Origin: Diploptera punctata
Taxonomy: Eukaryota; Arthropoda; Insecta; Blattodea; Blaberidae
NCBI GenBank assembly: GCA_030220185.1
Contig: JASPKZ010004955.1
Coordinates: 1,302,001 to 1,366,000 of the forward strand
Direction: 5' to 3'
Length of the DNA: 64,000 nucleotides
The position numbers and the translations under genes were made by a program. Under the pieces are notes generated by a model. The model saw only the letters and a list, made by a program, of their open reading frames with translations. It did no database searches and was not told the DNA's origin. Positions 11,011 to 23,084 of the stretch are shown piece by piece (within the stretch, counting starts at the first letter, position 1; every line of letters begins with the position of its first letter).

Positions 11011-13140
11011 ATAATTATTAATATTATATTTTTCTCCACATGTTTTCAGCGGAAAATGAACACTGCACTACATACACAAGTCAAACCTCAGTTTGAAATC
11101 ATGGAAACTCTATCTAATATAACAATTATAATAATTTATATAAGCAGACATTTATATATATAATCTGACAGCTATGTTTTCTGTCTATATTTATATTTTA
11201 ACACAATTTAGTTATCTTAAAAATCCAGGCCACAAAATCAGTTTAAATAACTTGCCGTTCAGGTCAGTACCATGTACTGAGGCCCGTGGCATATGATAAG
11301 TAGTAGGTCAGTACCGTGCACAGAGGCCGGCATACAAAGGTTAATAAATATTGTTTAAAAAATATTTTAAATTTGAATGTGATATGTAACATCAAAATTA
11401 CAAGGTACTAAACACATGCACTTTTTATAGAAAACTGTCTGGTGACAAGTAATCTGAACTCGAGAATTGTGTTGACAGAAGAGCAGATGTTTTAAGATTA
11501 TTATCGTGTATTAAAACATTTGGGTTTGTTTGAAAGTGATGTCTTTTAAAATTATTATTATTTCGTCATAGTTTGCAGGGTACAATAAAGTATTCTGAAT
11601 AAAAAGTTATTTTAAAATGGAAATTGTTAATTATTAACAAAATAAAATCAATACCAGTTTATTCATTTAATAATGTAAGAGTTTTTATTAACCCATTTGC
11701 TTCAGGTTTAAAAGCTCAATGCATTTCCCCAGAAATCTGATTTAAGTTAGCGTAAATTATATTGTCTATTTTCAGATATTCAAAACAAACAAAAGATAAC
11801 GGTACTTGAGATCACAATAAGATTGAAGACCAAAACACATTCCTCTACTATTCATAAATGTTAACAAAAGATTACCCTGCCAAGGGATGTACGAAATATT
11901 GCAAAATATGTAACAGCAGAGTTAAGCGAGTGTACCTCCTCTTCTGAGTTGAAGGCCATTTAACTGTCGGGAATCTACCTCGTCTTTTGAGGTGAATGGG
12001 TAAATATTGCATTTGACTTATAATGAAAAAGTTTGTAACAAAATAAATAGTTTGTCTAATAATTCACAGTAAACTCGAATAACAGAGCTCCTTACTTCTC
12101 ACTTTAGCAATTAAATTCCATATATGTTTTAACATTAAAGTATCTACTGCATAAGAATTAAAATAGTGTCCCTATTATAAATTATCGATACGTTCCACTG
12201 AGCTCCTATGACAACAGTTGGAAACTTTTGAAGGAAGTCTGTTAACAGTTTTCATTACATTTTTAGTTATATTTGTTTTGTGTGTGTTTATATATACACA
12301 CACATACATAAGTAGTGGGAAAAGAATAATTTGTTCATATAAGCACAGCAATAGAACTTCTCTAATGATTTAAATATTCTATTAGATTTAATGGCAGTTC
12401 AAAAAGTCACTGATGAAGCGAGGTCAGCTGTTTCAATAACTACGCGCACGAACTTGGTCGTGAAAGGAACCAGGTTTTAATGAAAATAGAATAAAAAAAA
12501 TGTATATTGTCTGAACTATTAATCCCGTCGAAAAAATAATTGGTGGAAATTAATCCTTATTACATAAACAATATCTTTTATTTTTTTTCGTTTTCATTTT
12601 ATGATGTGTACTGCAGTAAACCGCCATAAAACAGAAAATTGACACCGAAAATAAAAATATCCTAATTATAAAAATTACACCCTTAAACTGCATGATATCA
12701 TCTACATAAATATGTTTGAAATAAATTTTTGCTGTTTACGGTTTCAGAAATATTAGTCAGTAAACATGTTAGTTTATCATATTTATGATAATTTTAGATC
12801 ATCATAACTATGAACCTATAAATGATACAAATTTTGATATTAATACGTTTATAAATGTATTCACTATATTTAGGAATACATAAAATTAAAAAAATAAATT
12901 GCAAGATTTTTTGCTGTCCAATTTGATATGGATTATCCCTATTACGACTTTTATGTCTGATTATTACTATTATTATTTTTCTGTTCTTTTAAAATTCATG
13001 ACAAAACACCATTGACCTCAATGTAACATTTATAATATAAAAACAGAATACCTGTCTTCCTCAACTTTAGATGTAGGATGTGGAGTATGAAAGTATTCTA
13101 TTCTATTTTCATATTATAAATTATTATTTTGATTACTATT
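11011..13140. other. AT-rich stretch without a recognised gene
   Basis: No coding signal found. Two imperfect copies of AGGTCAGTACCRTGYACWGA lie at about 11261 and 11307. A possible short piggyBac-like MITE (TTAACCCATTTGCTTCA at 11688, inverted TGAGGTGAATGGGT at about 11979) is too diverged to call. A TG/TA-rich palindrome lies near 12277-12306. Confidence 0.5.
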
Positions 13141-13144
13141 ATTA

Positions 13145-14046
13145 TTATTAAAGTAAATCAGTGGAAAGAAATAAACTCAGAAGTCAGACAAGGTTGGGCC
13201 TCTCCCCTCTATTTTTTAACATACATATGAATGCCATTGTAAAAGACTTTAGAGAAACAAAATATGGAAGTATCACTATCAATAGAAATTTAAAATGAGA
13301 TATAATAATGTTTGCAGATGATCTTGTTTTACTAGCAAAATCTGAAGATGATTTACAATGGTCAGTACATAATTTAAATTTGATAGCCCAGAAATATTCA
13401 ATGGAAATATCTACCAATAAAACTAAAATATTGGCCTTTTGTAGAAAATCCCCAATACCAAGCAAAATTTGTTTAAATAACAAAATTTTAGAGAGAGTTA
13501 ATGAGTTTACTTATTTAGGATATAAACTCTCTTTTGTTGAAAATTTGGATTTGCCAGAGAAAATTGTGAAATTCAACAAATCAATGGGAATCATTAATAG
13601 AGTTTTAAAATCTTCATTAGTGCAAAAATCAACTCATACTTGTCTTTATCAAATAATGGCTCGACCAGTCCTATGTTATGGGAGTGAAGCGTGGACTATA
13701 AGGATGAGAGATGAAAGCAGACTAACAGCTTGTGAGATGAAATTTATGCGCCGAACAGCTGGCTACACCAAATGGGATCGAAAGAAAAATGTAGAAATCC
13801 TTCAAGAACTTAATGTGTCACCAATACTGGACTACTTCTCCAGATATCAGCTAAACTGGAAGGAACATGTCTCAAGAATGGCTAGATCCAGGATCCCGAA
13901 GGCAATACTGAACTACTGTCCAAATGGGAAACGGTCACTTGGTCGACCTATGAAAAGATGGCACAAAAACCGCTTTCTCAGGCCGTAACAGTTCTTCTAG
14001 TACTAATACCTGGGAGGATGATTATTATTATTATTATTATTATTAT
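13145..14046 (+). pseudogene. LINE family A, 3' half with ATT tail
   Basis: The copy starts inside the RT at VRQGWASPL (about 13178; expected VRQGCGLSP), meets a stop near 13297, and is then open from 13308 to 13988: FADDLVLLAKSEDDLQ (motif C), NKTKILAF, TYLGYKLS, then MARPVLCYGSEAWT, RRTAGYTKWDRKK and GRPMKRW. The open part is 226 residues and lacks motifs A and B, so it is not a functional RT. The tail is an ATT microsatellite (14022-14046), and the left edge also touches ATT repeats, so the TSD cannot be read. It is a sister copy of 347-2217. Confidence 0.85.
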
Positions 14047-14298
14047 TCCATGTGAGGGATAAGGTTTATGCCTATACTAAAAGAAAAGAGAAACCTAAAT
14101 AAGTAATTTGTTAATATGGTACAGCTATTGAAATACTTTTATATTTTAGGTTAGGCCTACAGAGGAAATTGGTTAATAAATAATCAATTAAAAATCTCTT
14201 ATACCTGCAATTATGTTTTTTTTTAATATTGTAAAAATTGTATACCATATTTATAACTCATAAATATAATGCTATTGCCTAATAACAAATTACTGGCA

Positions 14299-14900
14299 TT
14301 ATCGAAACCAGAGGTTTATGGCTGCATGGATATAAGATCTCCTCCATACATCCCTATCCTGAGCTAATGGTTTCAAATTATTCCTTATATAATTCACCTC
14401 TCTCAAATCATGCTTATTGTTTATGTTTCCATGCCCGTATTTCATTCCCCATGTCCTATACATCACATCTGTGAAACTTAACCATTCTAAATACATTTGA
14501 TTTTCCATAAAAATCATGTGTAGCTCTCTGCTACACCTAGGAGCTCACAAGAAATAAGGGGAATGAGGGAGGGAATCCCTATTGCACGATATGACTGTAG
14601 TATGACATCACGCTCTTCAACTTCTGAACTCTGTACTGTATATAGTCTTCTCCATTCACCTGTCTGTTCATCTCTTTTTGTTTTAAAAATTTTCCTAAGA
14701 ACTTTATTATCAGATCACATAATATTAATACATCATCAATATACCAACAATGTACTGTATTAATTACCATATTAATTATACATTTTCTTTATCCTCTAGA
14801 GAGATTACTTTCTCTAGTACAAAATTGAATAGCAGAGGAGACACAGCTTCGGCTTGCCTTAAACCATTGTGACTTTCATAAATTTTGTTAGATAAAGAGT
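14299..14900 (-). pseudogene. RTE-like LINE remnant (RT fragments and C-terminus)
   Basis: From right to left the minus strand reads HNGLRQAEAVSPLLFNFVL (about 14875-14820), a decayed RT motif B; then IDDVLIL (expected YADD; about 14745), joined by an internal deletion to NRQVNGEDYIQYRVQ (cf. DEQTGEWRRLHNNEL in the better copy at 48003-48818); then KHDLREVNYIRNN, AQDRDVWRRSYIHAAINLW, the typical C-terminus of that family. Dead copy. Confidence 0.75.
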
Positions 14901-15370
14901 TCTATTTGTTATTTTAAAAAATGGATATTAATAATACTAGAATCTACTACAGTATGCCTAGATACACAAATTGATGTTAAAATTTGATAAATTGTTTATC
15001 ATAGAATTTAAAAAAAAACTTCTGCTTTATGACAAATGTTTTTTTTAACAATGAGATTTACTGAGTGCTAAATTAATATCCTCTTTCTATCATGCAAATG
15101 TTATGAATTTGAAAATGATGTATCTGAAGCGGATTTGCTCTAATTGTGTAATAATTATGCTGTAGTTAACAAAGGTGTAATGTGTCACACTGCATATTAG
15201 TAGCACTGTTTAATTCTATATATTTGCATTAACCAAATACTCTTATGTTAGGTCAGATGGTAACACACCTGTCTGTTGTTCTTCAGATCTGAGTTTAAAA
15301 CCTGATTTTTATTTATTTATTTATTTATTTTGAGCTATTAAAACCACATATAAGAAGTTTAATAACAAGA
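14901..15370. other. AT-rich stretch with a weak tRNA-like SINE
   Basis: At about 15247-15335 TCAGATGGTAACACACC and TGAGTTTAAAACC could be degenerate A and B boxes, followed by an ATTT microsatellite (15309-15332). Nothing else recognised. Confidence 0.3.
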
Positions 15371-15375
15371 TTAAA

Positions 15376-15690
15376 GTGGGTTCTGCATATAGCCAAGCAG
15401 TTTAGGACATGATGTTTTGGTGCATGTTCAAATCCCCATGAGAGCAGAATTTTTTTTTCAATTATCTTTGGCCAATATGGGACCAGTGCCCACCCAGCAT
15501 AGTTGGAATTTGGGTAGCTACAATAAGTAGTAGCTCCAGTTTGAGAAAACCAGCTATAATGACTGGGGACATGATATGCTGTCTACATGTTACCCTAATA
15601 CCCGCTAGCATCCACCTCTGTGATTTACACATGTGGATGAGAAGCCAGCAGGTAGGCCAAGCGCCTTCTAGACCTCTCATGCCATGATTT
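15376..15690 (+). mobile_element. tRNA-derived SINE, family 1 (old copy)
   Basis: The head ATATAGCCAAGCAGTTTAGG and TGTTCAAATCCCC are decayed A and B boxes. The body shares long stretches with the copy at 42460-42805, for example GGGTAGCTACAATAAGTAG, GAGAAAACCAG and ACCTCTGTGAT. Strongly diverged, so old. Confidence 0.75.
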
Positions 15691-16059
15691 TGGAGATTAA
15701 GTAGGTTCCAAATATCTGGATAGTAAATATACTATACTATTGTTTGATAGGGATATTAAACAATTTGTGCATAGTGTTACATAAATGCAATATTTCCAAA
15801 GATTTTTATGCCTGCTGAAAAAAATCATACAGAGTTTATCTAGCAATTTGTGTAAATTTTAAAAATATATTTCATTGCAATATTTGACAGAGTTATGATG
15901 CAATTGAAAAAGTTTAGGCTCTCTATGATAACAAAGATTAGTACTTGCTCCTTTCAAGCATTGACCTGTGAATGATGATTCTTTAGAAAAATTAATTGCC
16001 ATAGAGCATTCTGTGAAATGTATACACATATACATAGAAAGCCTCTAAAAAATTGAAAA

Positions 16060-16580
16060 ATAGGCATAAACTAATTTCTTGTAAAATTTGTTAAATAAGT
16101 TAAATTATCATTTCAGAGTACAATCCTCGTTATAAATAATCTTTGTTATCATGATGAGCAAAATTATTAGTTTAGACTTCCATTTGATACAATTAATTTT
16201 AATTATAAATGATTCATTATTTAACATTCATATTATTGCCCCGTTAAAACCTCAGTAAAAATGCTGTTATGTACTTCATTATCATCTGTTTAACAAACAA
16301 AAGTGCCAATAAGGCATAAACTCATGTGTAACTACTATAATTACATACGGAATAATAGAAAATCATTAGTTTAGACTTTGTTTGATACTGATTTATTTTT
16401 TTAATAAATTATTTATTCTTTATTATTTATATCATCACCATTAAAACCTAAGTGAAAATGCTGTTACGTAGGCTACTTTATTATTATTATTATTATTTAA
16501 TGAACAGAAGTGTCAATAAGGCTTAAACTCATGCGTAACTTACTATAATTACATACAAAGTAACAGAAAAATCATTAATT
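16060..16580. repeat. about 205-bp imperfect tandem repeat
   Basis: Blocks TTAGTTTAGACTT, TTAAAACCT, AAAATGCTGTTA, CAATAAGGC, AAACTCATG and TATAATTACATAC recur in the same order at about 16168-16360 and 16370-16560, with a partial unit on either side. AT-rich, no coding signal. Confidence 0.65.
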
Positions 16581-16749
16581 CATTTAATTAAAGATTAAGT
16601 TTCGTATGTATTATTAGGCCTAACCTCAAAATGTTTACTTATTTTAAGAAACATACAATATTAACAAACTATTTATTTAAAATAAGAGAAATATAAGTCG
16701 TAACAGTCAATTATGGCATAAATTTGACGCAAATATTTTATGAAATTTA

Positions 16750-17038
16750 AAAAAATATATATACGTTGAAGCAGCCATAGTATAAGTTGCTCATAATTTT
16801 GCGCTTGAATGCAGTAAGTCCACTCGAATTGGCAATTATTTATCGCATGAACAGATTCCTGAGACTGGAATGTATCTCTGCAAGTGAAAATCTCAATGAT
16901 TTGTACTGGAGTACACCTTTTACGCATGAGTGCATTCTTGAATATCAGTCTATAATTTTTAGTCCATGTGTGAACAACTACTGTAGGATTTTCAATTTCC
17001 CTATAATTTATATTTCTGATATGTTCCTTCATTCTGAT
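16750..17038 (-). pseudogene. PLE C-terminal fragment (left arm of an inverted pair)
   Basis: Minus-strand residues RMKEHIRNINYREIENPTVVV (about 17037-16975) match the region just after the GIY-YIG core in the PLE copies at 3.7 and 61.4 kb. An inverted, related fragment begins on the far side of the hAT element at 20294. Together they are a head-to-head PLE pair into whose centre the hAT element inserted. Confidence 0.65.
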
Positions 17039-17234
17039 GTTATGAGTAGAGCTAGGATTTTTATGTAATATTAACATGCAAAATATGTACATATTTATGT
17101 AATAATATTTGGTGAAATATGTAATATTACATAAAAAATTCTTAAAATATGTAATTTTAAACACATTAAAATTTAAGTTTTATGTAAATTTATACCAAAT
17201 ATTAACTTACTTGATTCCTGATTTTATTAATAAA

Positions 17235-17239
<5 letters not shown>

Positions 17240-17267
<28 letters not shown>

Positions 17268-17374
17268 GACTTTATTAGACAAAAAGTAAGATATCTACAA
17301 TATTATTTACAAATATGGGTCGCACGGGCAGTAAGCCGTATGTGCTGTTGACAGTCCGTTACAATAAAGTAATA
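17240..17374 (-). mobile_element. truncated LINE 3' UTR with TAC tail, TSD AATAAAAAGTA
   Basis: A TAG microsatellite (TAC on the minus strand) is followed by a short noncoding 3' end including AATAAAGTCC on the minus strand, and then GGGTCGCACGGGCAGTAAGC on +. An 11-bp duplication AATAAAAAGTA flanks it (17229-17239 and 17375-17385). It is a very 5'-truncated LINE inserted into the hAT element. Confidence 0.75.
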
Positions 17375-17599
17375 AATAAAAAGTAAAGTGTGGGACAATT
17401 ATTAATTAAGCATGTTGATTTAATAAATCAAAAGTATTACATTTATTTATTTTTTGAAAATGCAACAATTAATAAAATGGCTAAATAAAAAAATCACGTT
17501 ACAAAATGTATTTTAGTTATATTATAATTATACAACGTTTTCGTAGTCACTCTTTAACCAATCTTCAGACCCTACAGCGAATACAGAAACTATCTACTC

Positions 17600-19073
17600 A
17601 CTTCACTTTAATTTGCAATGAACTATGAGACACATATCCAAGTTTTCCATTGTCATAGAGTGTCATCGGTCAGAGAGATTGTTTTTATAAACAGAAAATG
17701 TTCTTTCCACATTACAGGAAGTTCTGGTGCAAATTTAAGCACATCGAATTTTTCAGGAGAGATGTCATCTGGAGGATTCTCTTCTTCCCCATTGAGGATC
17801 TTACACACTGTAGTCAATGTCGAGAAGCCAGGATTTCTTTCCATAACAGATTAAAATTTCTTCATTATGTTTATTCCAACATTTCCTTGAACAACCCTTA
17901 ACTTAGATTTAACGTCCTCTACAATGTCCAGTGATTACTTCAAAGTCATGCCACAAGTTTCTAATTTTACAATACTGTTAGTAATGAATCCAAAATTGCT
18001 TTTTAACATATGCCAATTGGCACTGAAGGCACTTTGAGCCTCTCTAATAGAAACTGCCGATTTACTTGGAAACGAGTCCATTACAGACTTCACTTCTTTA
18101 AAATAGTCACTATAAAAGCAGGCAGCCTCAATCCATGTGCCCCATCTAGTGAGGATAGGTTCAGGGGGCAATTTCACATTTGGTAATTGTTCTCTATACT
18201 GTAACACACGTTGGGGGGCCTTAACAAACACTTTCTTAGTGTTTGAAATAATGCTATTGGTTTGTGGATAGTTACTTCGCACTTCTACGGCAACACGTTG
18301 CAGTCCATTTGCGAGACAGATGAAATGGATCATATTTTGGTAAAACACACATATAGCAGTTCCCGCCCTTAGCATGTACGCCACAGCATCACAATAAAGG
18401 ACAAAGACTTTATCTTCTTGAACACTTTAAGTCCATCGTTCACAAAACGAGCCACTGTTGCGTGATTTTCATGATCCAACTTTTTCGAAGAATTCAGGAA
18501 AGGTGTGGGGGATTCTTTTCCATCCAGCTTACCAATCATAAGATTGGTAACATAGCGACCTTTTCCATCCGTTGTTTCATCGACAGCAATCCATATATAG
18601 TTGTTGCCTATATCACTTTCCACATATGTCATTGCTTCATCGTAACACAAATGCATGTAGTTTTTTCAGAGCGTAGAATCGTTAGGAATCTGCCTCTCAC
18701 AATACTTCTCTAAAAATGCACGATATTTAGGTACCTGGAGTTTGTACCAAGGAATATTTGCGGCAACCATAGCATTACACATGTCATGGAAGAATTCACT
18801 CCTTACATTTGAAGACTGTTGCATTTGAGATAGAAGCACTTGCTTTTTAGATGTTTGTAGTCCTTTGTTTTTAGCATGCAGAGCACTGCGAACATGTTGT
18901 TCAAGTTGAGATATCATTGAACAACCTATCTGGTTATTACAAGTCTGGCACAGAATCACATCTCCATCAGTAGTGAACGAATCATCTATTTTAACCCATG
19001 ATTTTAACTTAGACGATAATTTTGATGCTACAGGAGCCATCACACGAAATTCAATGAAACATGTGACAGTCAA
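17600..19073 (-). pseudogene. hAT transposase with BED-type zinc finger (broken)
   Basis: The N-terminus (19073-18669) has a BED-like finger with C-x2-C (CQTC) and a paired H-x4-5-H (EQHVRSALH), after SKLKSWVKIDDSFTTDG; this layout is common in insect hAT proteins of the CGG-repeat-binding-protein type. A TGA at 18666 interrupts the frame, which then continues as YMHLCYDEAMTYV, IWIAVDETTDGKGRY (first catalytic acidic region, DETTD), FLNSSKKLDHENHATVARF. A frameshift near 18380 leads to RAGTAICVFYQNMIHFICLANGLQRVAEVR-type sequence with H-x-x-C-LANGLQ, and the frame decays again beyond 17935 (PGFSTLTTVCKIL at 17844-17653). The C-terminal dimerisation block is not recognisable. Not functional. 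Confidence 0.8.
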
Positions 19074-20293
19074 AATAATACTGATTAAGACACAAACTAA
19101 AAGTCTTGTGGAAGAAAAATAGAAAGCATCGTAATGTTACTTTTTATTATCAGAGGGGAAAAGAGGTAGGAACAGAAAAGGACGGAAATGTTTGAATGGA
19201 TGTATAAGAAGTTTAAGAAGTTTCACAACTTTCAGTACTTCTTAGAGATCAAATATCTATGGTGTAAAATCTAATTAATTAAATAAATAAAATATATGTT
19301 AAGCCTGATATGATAATATTTAGAATATCTCATTGTATCTTAACAACAAATTATAGTGCATAATTTCAATTTTAAGAAATGTTGATTACCTCTTTGTTTT
19401 TATTTTATGATAATTTGTTATGGGGATATCAGTAAACGAAAAGAATATGTTTAGATGAGTGGGATAGCAAATGCAAGTGGCCTAAATTTCCTGATATTTA
19501 TATTAGAATTGGGAGGGACGCAGATAAAACCCTATCCAGAAAATTAACTTGAATCGATCCTGGATCCGATGGGTGATAGACAATGACAGTTACTCCTGTG
19601 CTATTTTTTTTAAAGTTTTTTCTACATGGACTCAATCTCTATTGCATCAACAAACAATTTTATAAATACAGTACAAAATTATAATTTTTTATACTCATAA
19701 TACTACGAAACAAACATTTTTAAAACAGGTTGTATTCTATTCCAAGAGACAGAAGAGCAGAGATGAGGGAAGGATACACAATAATTAACACATGCTGAGT
19801 GAGAAACTGTTATGTTTCTACTATTTCATTCATAAAAGAGATGGGCCTGTGGTAGTTTTAAAAGAGATCTTCAATGTGGTATCCTACCCAAGTCACAGTA
19901 TCTTTGTATAGCTACATTTATGGTGTCAATAATTGAATGGAATTCTTCCTTGACCTCTTTTTTTGTAGCTTTTGGATAGCTTGCAAAATTCGTTTCAGTG
20001 TACATGTACCTGAGTTTCTAGTGTAAATAAAATACTGTCATACAGATAGTTTAAAATTTTATTCCGCTTATTGAAAAAAAAAAACATTCTTTTAAATTAA
20101 CGGACAGAATATGTAGTTGTACATAAAAAAATATTAAAATATGTAATTATGATGAAATATGTAAAATATGTAATGATAACTTTTGATATTTGATAAGAAA
20201 GTTCCTAATTCGTGGACATTTATAATTTTTAGCTGCGTATGAACAAAGAGAAAGAATATGTAATTACATACAAATCCTAGCTTTAGTTATCAG

Positions 20294-21455
20294 AAATATA
20301 AAATATAAATCATGAGGAAATAGAAAAACCATACAGTTGTGGCGTTTATTAACCACGCTACTGCTACCATTTGTGCGGGCGGGGAGAGGGAGAATAGCTT
20401 AACCTCTCTAATAAACCACGGTTACTGCTACCATCTACCATATGTGCGGGTTAGAAACCACGCTTCTACTACCATAAATCCGGGATCGGGTTTTGTTACT
20501 GCTGTCTCTATTAACGTGGATCTGCTTTCCTGCAAGGTATCAATCACGAAGTTGCTTGCCTTGGGCCCATAGAAGGCAGCAATCGATTCATCTTTCTCTC
20601 TCAGATATATTGACATAAATAAATAATGATTCTCAAATACATAGAGTGAGTAAAAATGATAATAATTGTCATTCAAGAAAGCTAAACAGCAAAATAGCAA
20701 GGGAGCTGGAAATAATTTCCTACGTGAGTGAATTTCCGTATAGGATTGAAAACAACTACGTGCACATCAATGAAGTAGCAGATAAATTGTATAAAAGATG
20801 ACCTTTAATAGAAACAAGTTGTCTGAAGTAAAAACAAATTAACAAAGACATTTCGATCATTCAATTAAAACAAAAATATAAACAAATAAATAACGATATT
20901 CTTACAATAGAAATAACCACACCATACCTCACGCCACACTCATGCTAACGTCCGAACCTGGAGCCACTTCTTCCCTGGTCTGCCGGACCAACTAAACCAT
21001 GCCGCTTCTCGGCTTCAGATGAGCTTGTCCATTAGAGCTCCAATCGCATCGCGAACTGGATGCTGATTCAAACTTTGAATCTGCTCAAAGAACTGAACGA
21101 TGACTGCTTGAATGATTGAATGATAACGTTCTGCCAGTGCACCACATATATGAAGGTTCCGAGGTAGAGGGGAGATGCGCCGTAGACATTGCGCAGCGGG
21201 AAGGGTAAAGAGTAGAGAGAGGGGGTAAATACAAGGAGAAAGGGATATTGGCATAGTTCATAAATATTCCAGTCTAGGGAGGAGAACGACGTTACAATAA
21301 TGAGCCGAAAAACACACTTTCGGTTCACAGTTGCTGTTTATGTGTGGACAGAAAAACAGAATTGAGGAGAATGCAAAACTGCTGTAACAATTGGAAAAAC
21401 CACCAGAACTCACAGAAGGGGGGAGAGGAAATCTACATCCAGAAGAATAAGGAAT
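20294..21455 (+). pseudogene. PLE C-terminal fragment (right arm), split by a solo LTR
   Basis: Plus-strand NINHEEIEKPYS (20300-20336), then after the LTR VAVYVWTEK and QLEKPPELTEGG (frame-shifted, 21331-21410), line up with NINYREIENPTVVVHTWTK of the left arm and with QLEKPKELTIWEN at 61.47 kb. It points away from the left arm, so the two are in head-to-head orientation. Confidence 0.6.
20338..21327 (-). repeat. solo LTR, TSD CAGT
   Basis: Begins TGTGGCG, ends CACTTTCGGTTCA, and is flanked by CAGT (20334-20337, 21328-21331). It shares with the 7.7-kb LTR the ACCATTTGTG units, GGGATCGGGTTTTGT, GGGCCCATAGAAGG and the end hairpin GAACCGAAA-TTTCGGTTC. No internal sequence remains, so LTR-LTR recombination removed it. 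Confidence 0.9.
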
Positions 21456-21457
21456 AG

Positions 21458-21526
21458 ATTAAATTAATATTAAGAAGCTAAAGCTATTGTTATGATTGAA
21501 ATAAGTAAATTAATATACACAACTAA
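21458..21526. repeat. left flank of LINE insertion, duplicated at 27564
   Basis: TAAATTAATATTAAGAAGCT and the rest of this 69-bp stretch return almost unchanged at 27564-27630. The last 14 bp, ATATACACAACTAA (21513-21526), are the LINE's TSD, repeated at 27307-27320. Confidence 0.85.
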
Positions 21527-22706
21527 CACAAGATTAAAAGCCGAGAGCACAAAAAATATTGGAAATATCCAAAAGTGGAGAAAGATTGCAGCAAATTTTC
21601 GGAAAAAATGTAAGTATAGCAAAAAACAGGCATTTGAAAAGTTTTTAGAAAACTTTGACTATAGAAATGATGGTGTGAGAGTTCACAAATGTATTAATAC
21701 ATTGAATAATAAGAAAATAGAACAAAGAAAGGAACCAATCGCCTACAAAGGAAAGATGATTAGAGACAATGAACAGATAGCTAATGCCTTTAATAAAACC
21801 TGGAACAATGTTGTAAAATTAAATAGACAAGACTGTAAACAACTCAAGTAAAATATTAAAGATACATTTAAAACTCATGCTAATGATATATTTGAAGATA
21901 AATTCAACTTGAAAGTGCTTAAATATGCAATTTCACAGCTGAAAGTTAAAATGAGCCCAGGGCCAGATAAAATATCAGGTGAACTTATTAAACACTTTGG
22001 TCCAGTTGCACTTAGGACTTGTTTACAAATGTTCAACCATATATGGAATACATCAGTACCAGCACTTTGGAAAAAGGCCATTATTGTCCCTATTTAAAGC
22101 AAATAAAGCACCTAATGATCTAGGAAACTATCATCCTATCTCCCTAACTAGTACTTTGGCCAAAGTAATGGAGAGAATGGTCTGCAACTGGCTTACATGG
22201 TTCCTTGAAACCCAACATATAATTACACAAGAAGGCTTTAGGAAATACAAATCAACTAGTCAGCAAGTGGTACGAGTAAGCCAGGAAATCAAGGATTGTT
22301 TGGAGAAAAAACAAACAGTACTAGCAGTCTATGTTGATTTTAAAGGAGCTTATGATAATGTACATAGACTGAAACTACTGAAAAAATGGCAGACTTAGGC
22401 ATATATAATAATATGCTGAAATGGTATTACAACTTCTTAGTCCAACGATTCTGTGCAACAAAATTCAACCACCATTTATCCAAATACCAGCAATCACACA
22501 AAGGATTACCACAAGGATCAATCTCCAGCCCCTCACTTTATAACATCATGATAAATGATCTATCGTATGAGTTAAACAAAGTTGACAACATTAAATGTGC
22601 AATGTTTGCTGATGGCCTTATACTATGGACATTAGCACCACAAAAGAAACATAAGAAGCTGTTACTCCAAATGAATCAGGCTATTGTCAAACTCTCAGAG
22701 TGGTGT
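21527..22706 (+). pseudogene. LINE RT, 5' part of the split copy
   Basis: Contains the pre-RT helical region and RT motifs up to the FADD block, in three frames. The catalytic tetrad reads FADG: the second aspartate has become glycine, so the RT would be dead even without the frameshifts. Sequence stops at LSEWC, which is the TSD of the Penelope insertion. Confidence 0.85.
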
Positions 22707-22713
22707 ATTCACG

Positions 22714-23073
22714 TAGACTTTCACGGCCGGAGTTACTATGATGATCTTGAAGAAGATTTTCGGGCTGTAGGCCGTGGTCGTGAGGCTTGTAGTTCCCCGA
22801 CGTTTCGCCAGAGACTGTGTCTGGCATCCTCAAGGATTGTCTTGAGACTGGCAATTCTGTCCGCTGTCTGTCCTATTTATACGTTCACCGCGATGTGTTC
22901 GTAAGTTGTATCTGCCTTCTGATTGGTCAGCGTTAGGGACTTCCATTGCTCCAATGAGATTGCTGTTTGATGGTCTAGTCGACTGTACGTTATATCTGTC
23001 TTCTGATTGGTCAGCGGTAGGGACTTCCATTGTTCCACTGAGATTGCTGTTTGATAGTCTAGTCGACTGTGCT
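22714..23073 (-). repeat. downstream pLTR of Penelope element
   Basis: Direct repeat of 25399-25768, starting CACGTAGACTTTCACGGCC and ending ACTGTGCTTGTAG. It contains its own internal duplication (TATATCTGYCTTCTGATTGG units at about 22907 and 22991). The hammerhead-like core at 22795-22856 is the better preserved one. Confidence 0.9.
22795..22856 (-). ncRNA. hammerhead-ribozyme-like motif in pLTR
   Basis: On the minus strand CCTTGAGGATGCCAGA is followed by a short loop, TCTGGC, then GAAACGTCGG. GCCAGA/TCTGGC forms stem II, GAAAC is a core block, and GTC would be the cleavage triplet, with a minimal stem III (GAAAC/GTC). Hammerheads of this minimal type are known from Penelope pLTRs. The first core block reads CTTGAGGA rather than CTGANGA, so activity is doubtful. 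The copy at 25488-25525 has AAAAC instead of GAAAC. Confidence 0.45.
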
Positions 23074-23084
23074 TGTAGAGGTTT

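Larger units (their letters stand above)
17047..20285 (-). mobile_element. hAT DNA transposon, TSD GTTATSAG
   Basis: The ends are inverted repeats of about 23 bp: TAGAGCTAGGATTTTTATG at 17047 and its complement of TAAAGCTAGGATTTGTATG ending at 20285. They are flanked by 8-bp duplications GTTATGAG (17039-17046) and GTTATCAG (20286-20293), one mismatch. TAGNG ends and an 8-bp TSD define hAT. Inside lie a broken minus-strand transposase (17600-19073) and a later LINE 3'-end insertion (17240-17374). 19074-20285 is noncoding and AT-rich. Confidence 0.85.

Noticed and set aside
11688..12000. Possible piggyBac-type MITE (TTAACCCATT ... AATGGGTAAA)
   Set aside because: The right side has TAAA instead of TTAA and the inverted match is only about 13 of 16 bases.
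22714..23073. pLTR considered as a classical LTR
   Set aside because: It lacks TG..CA ends, the flanking TSD is 13 bp, and the enclosed RT is Penelope-type with a GIY-YIG domain.
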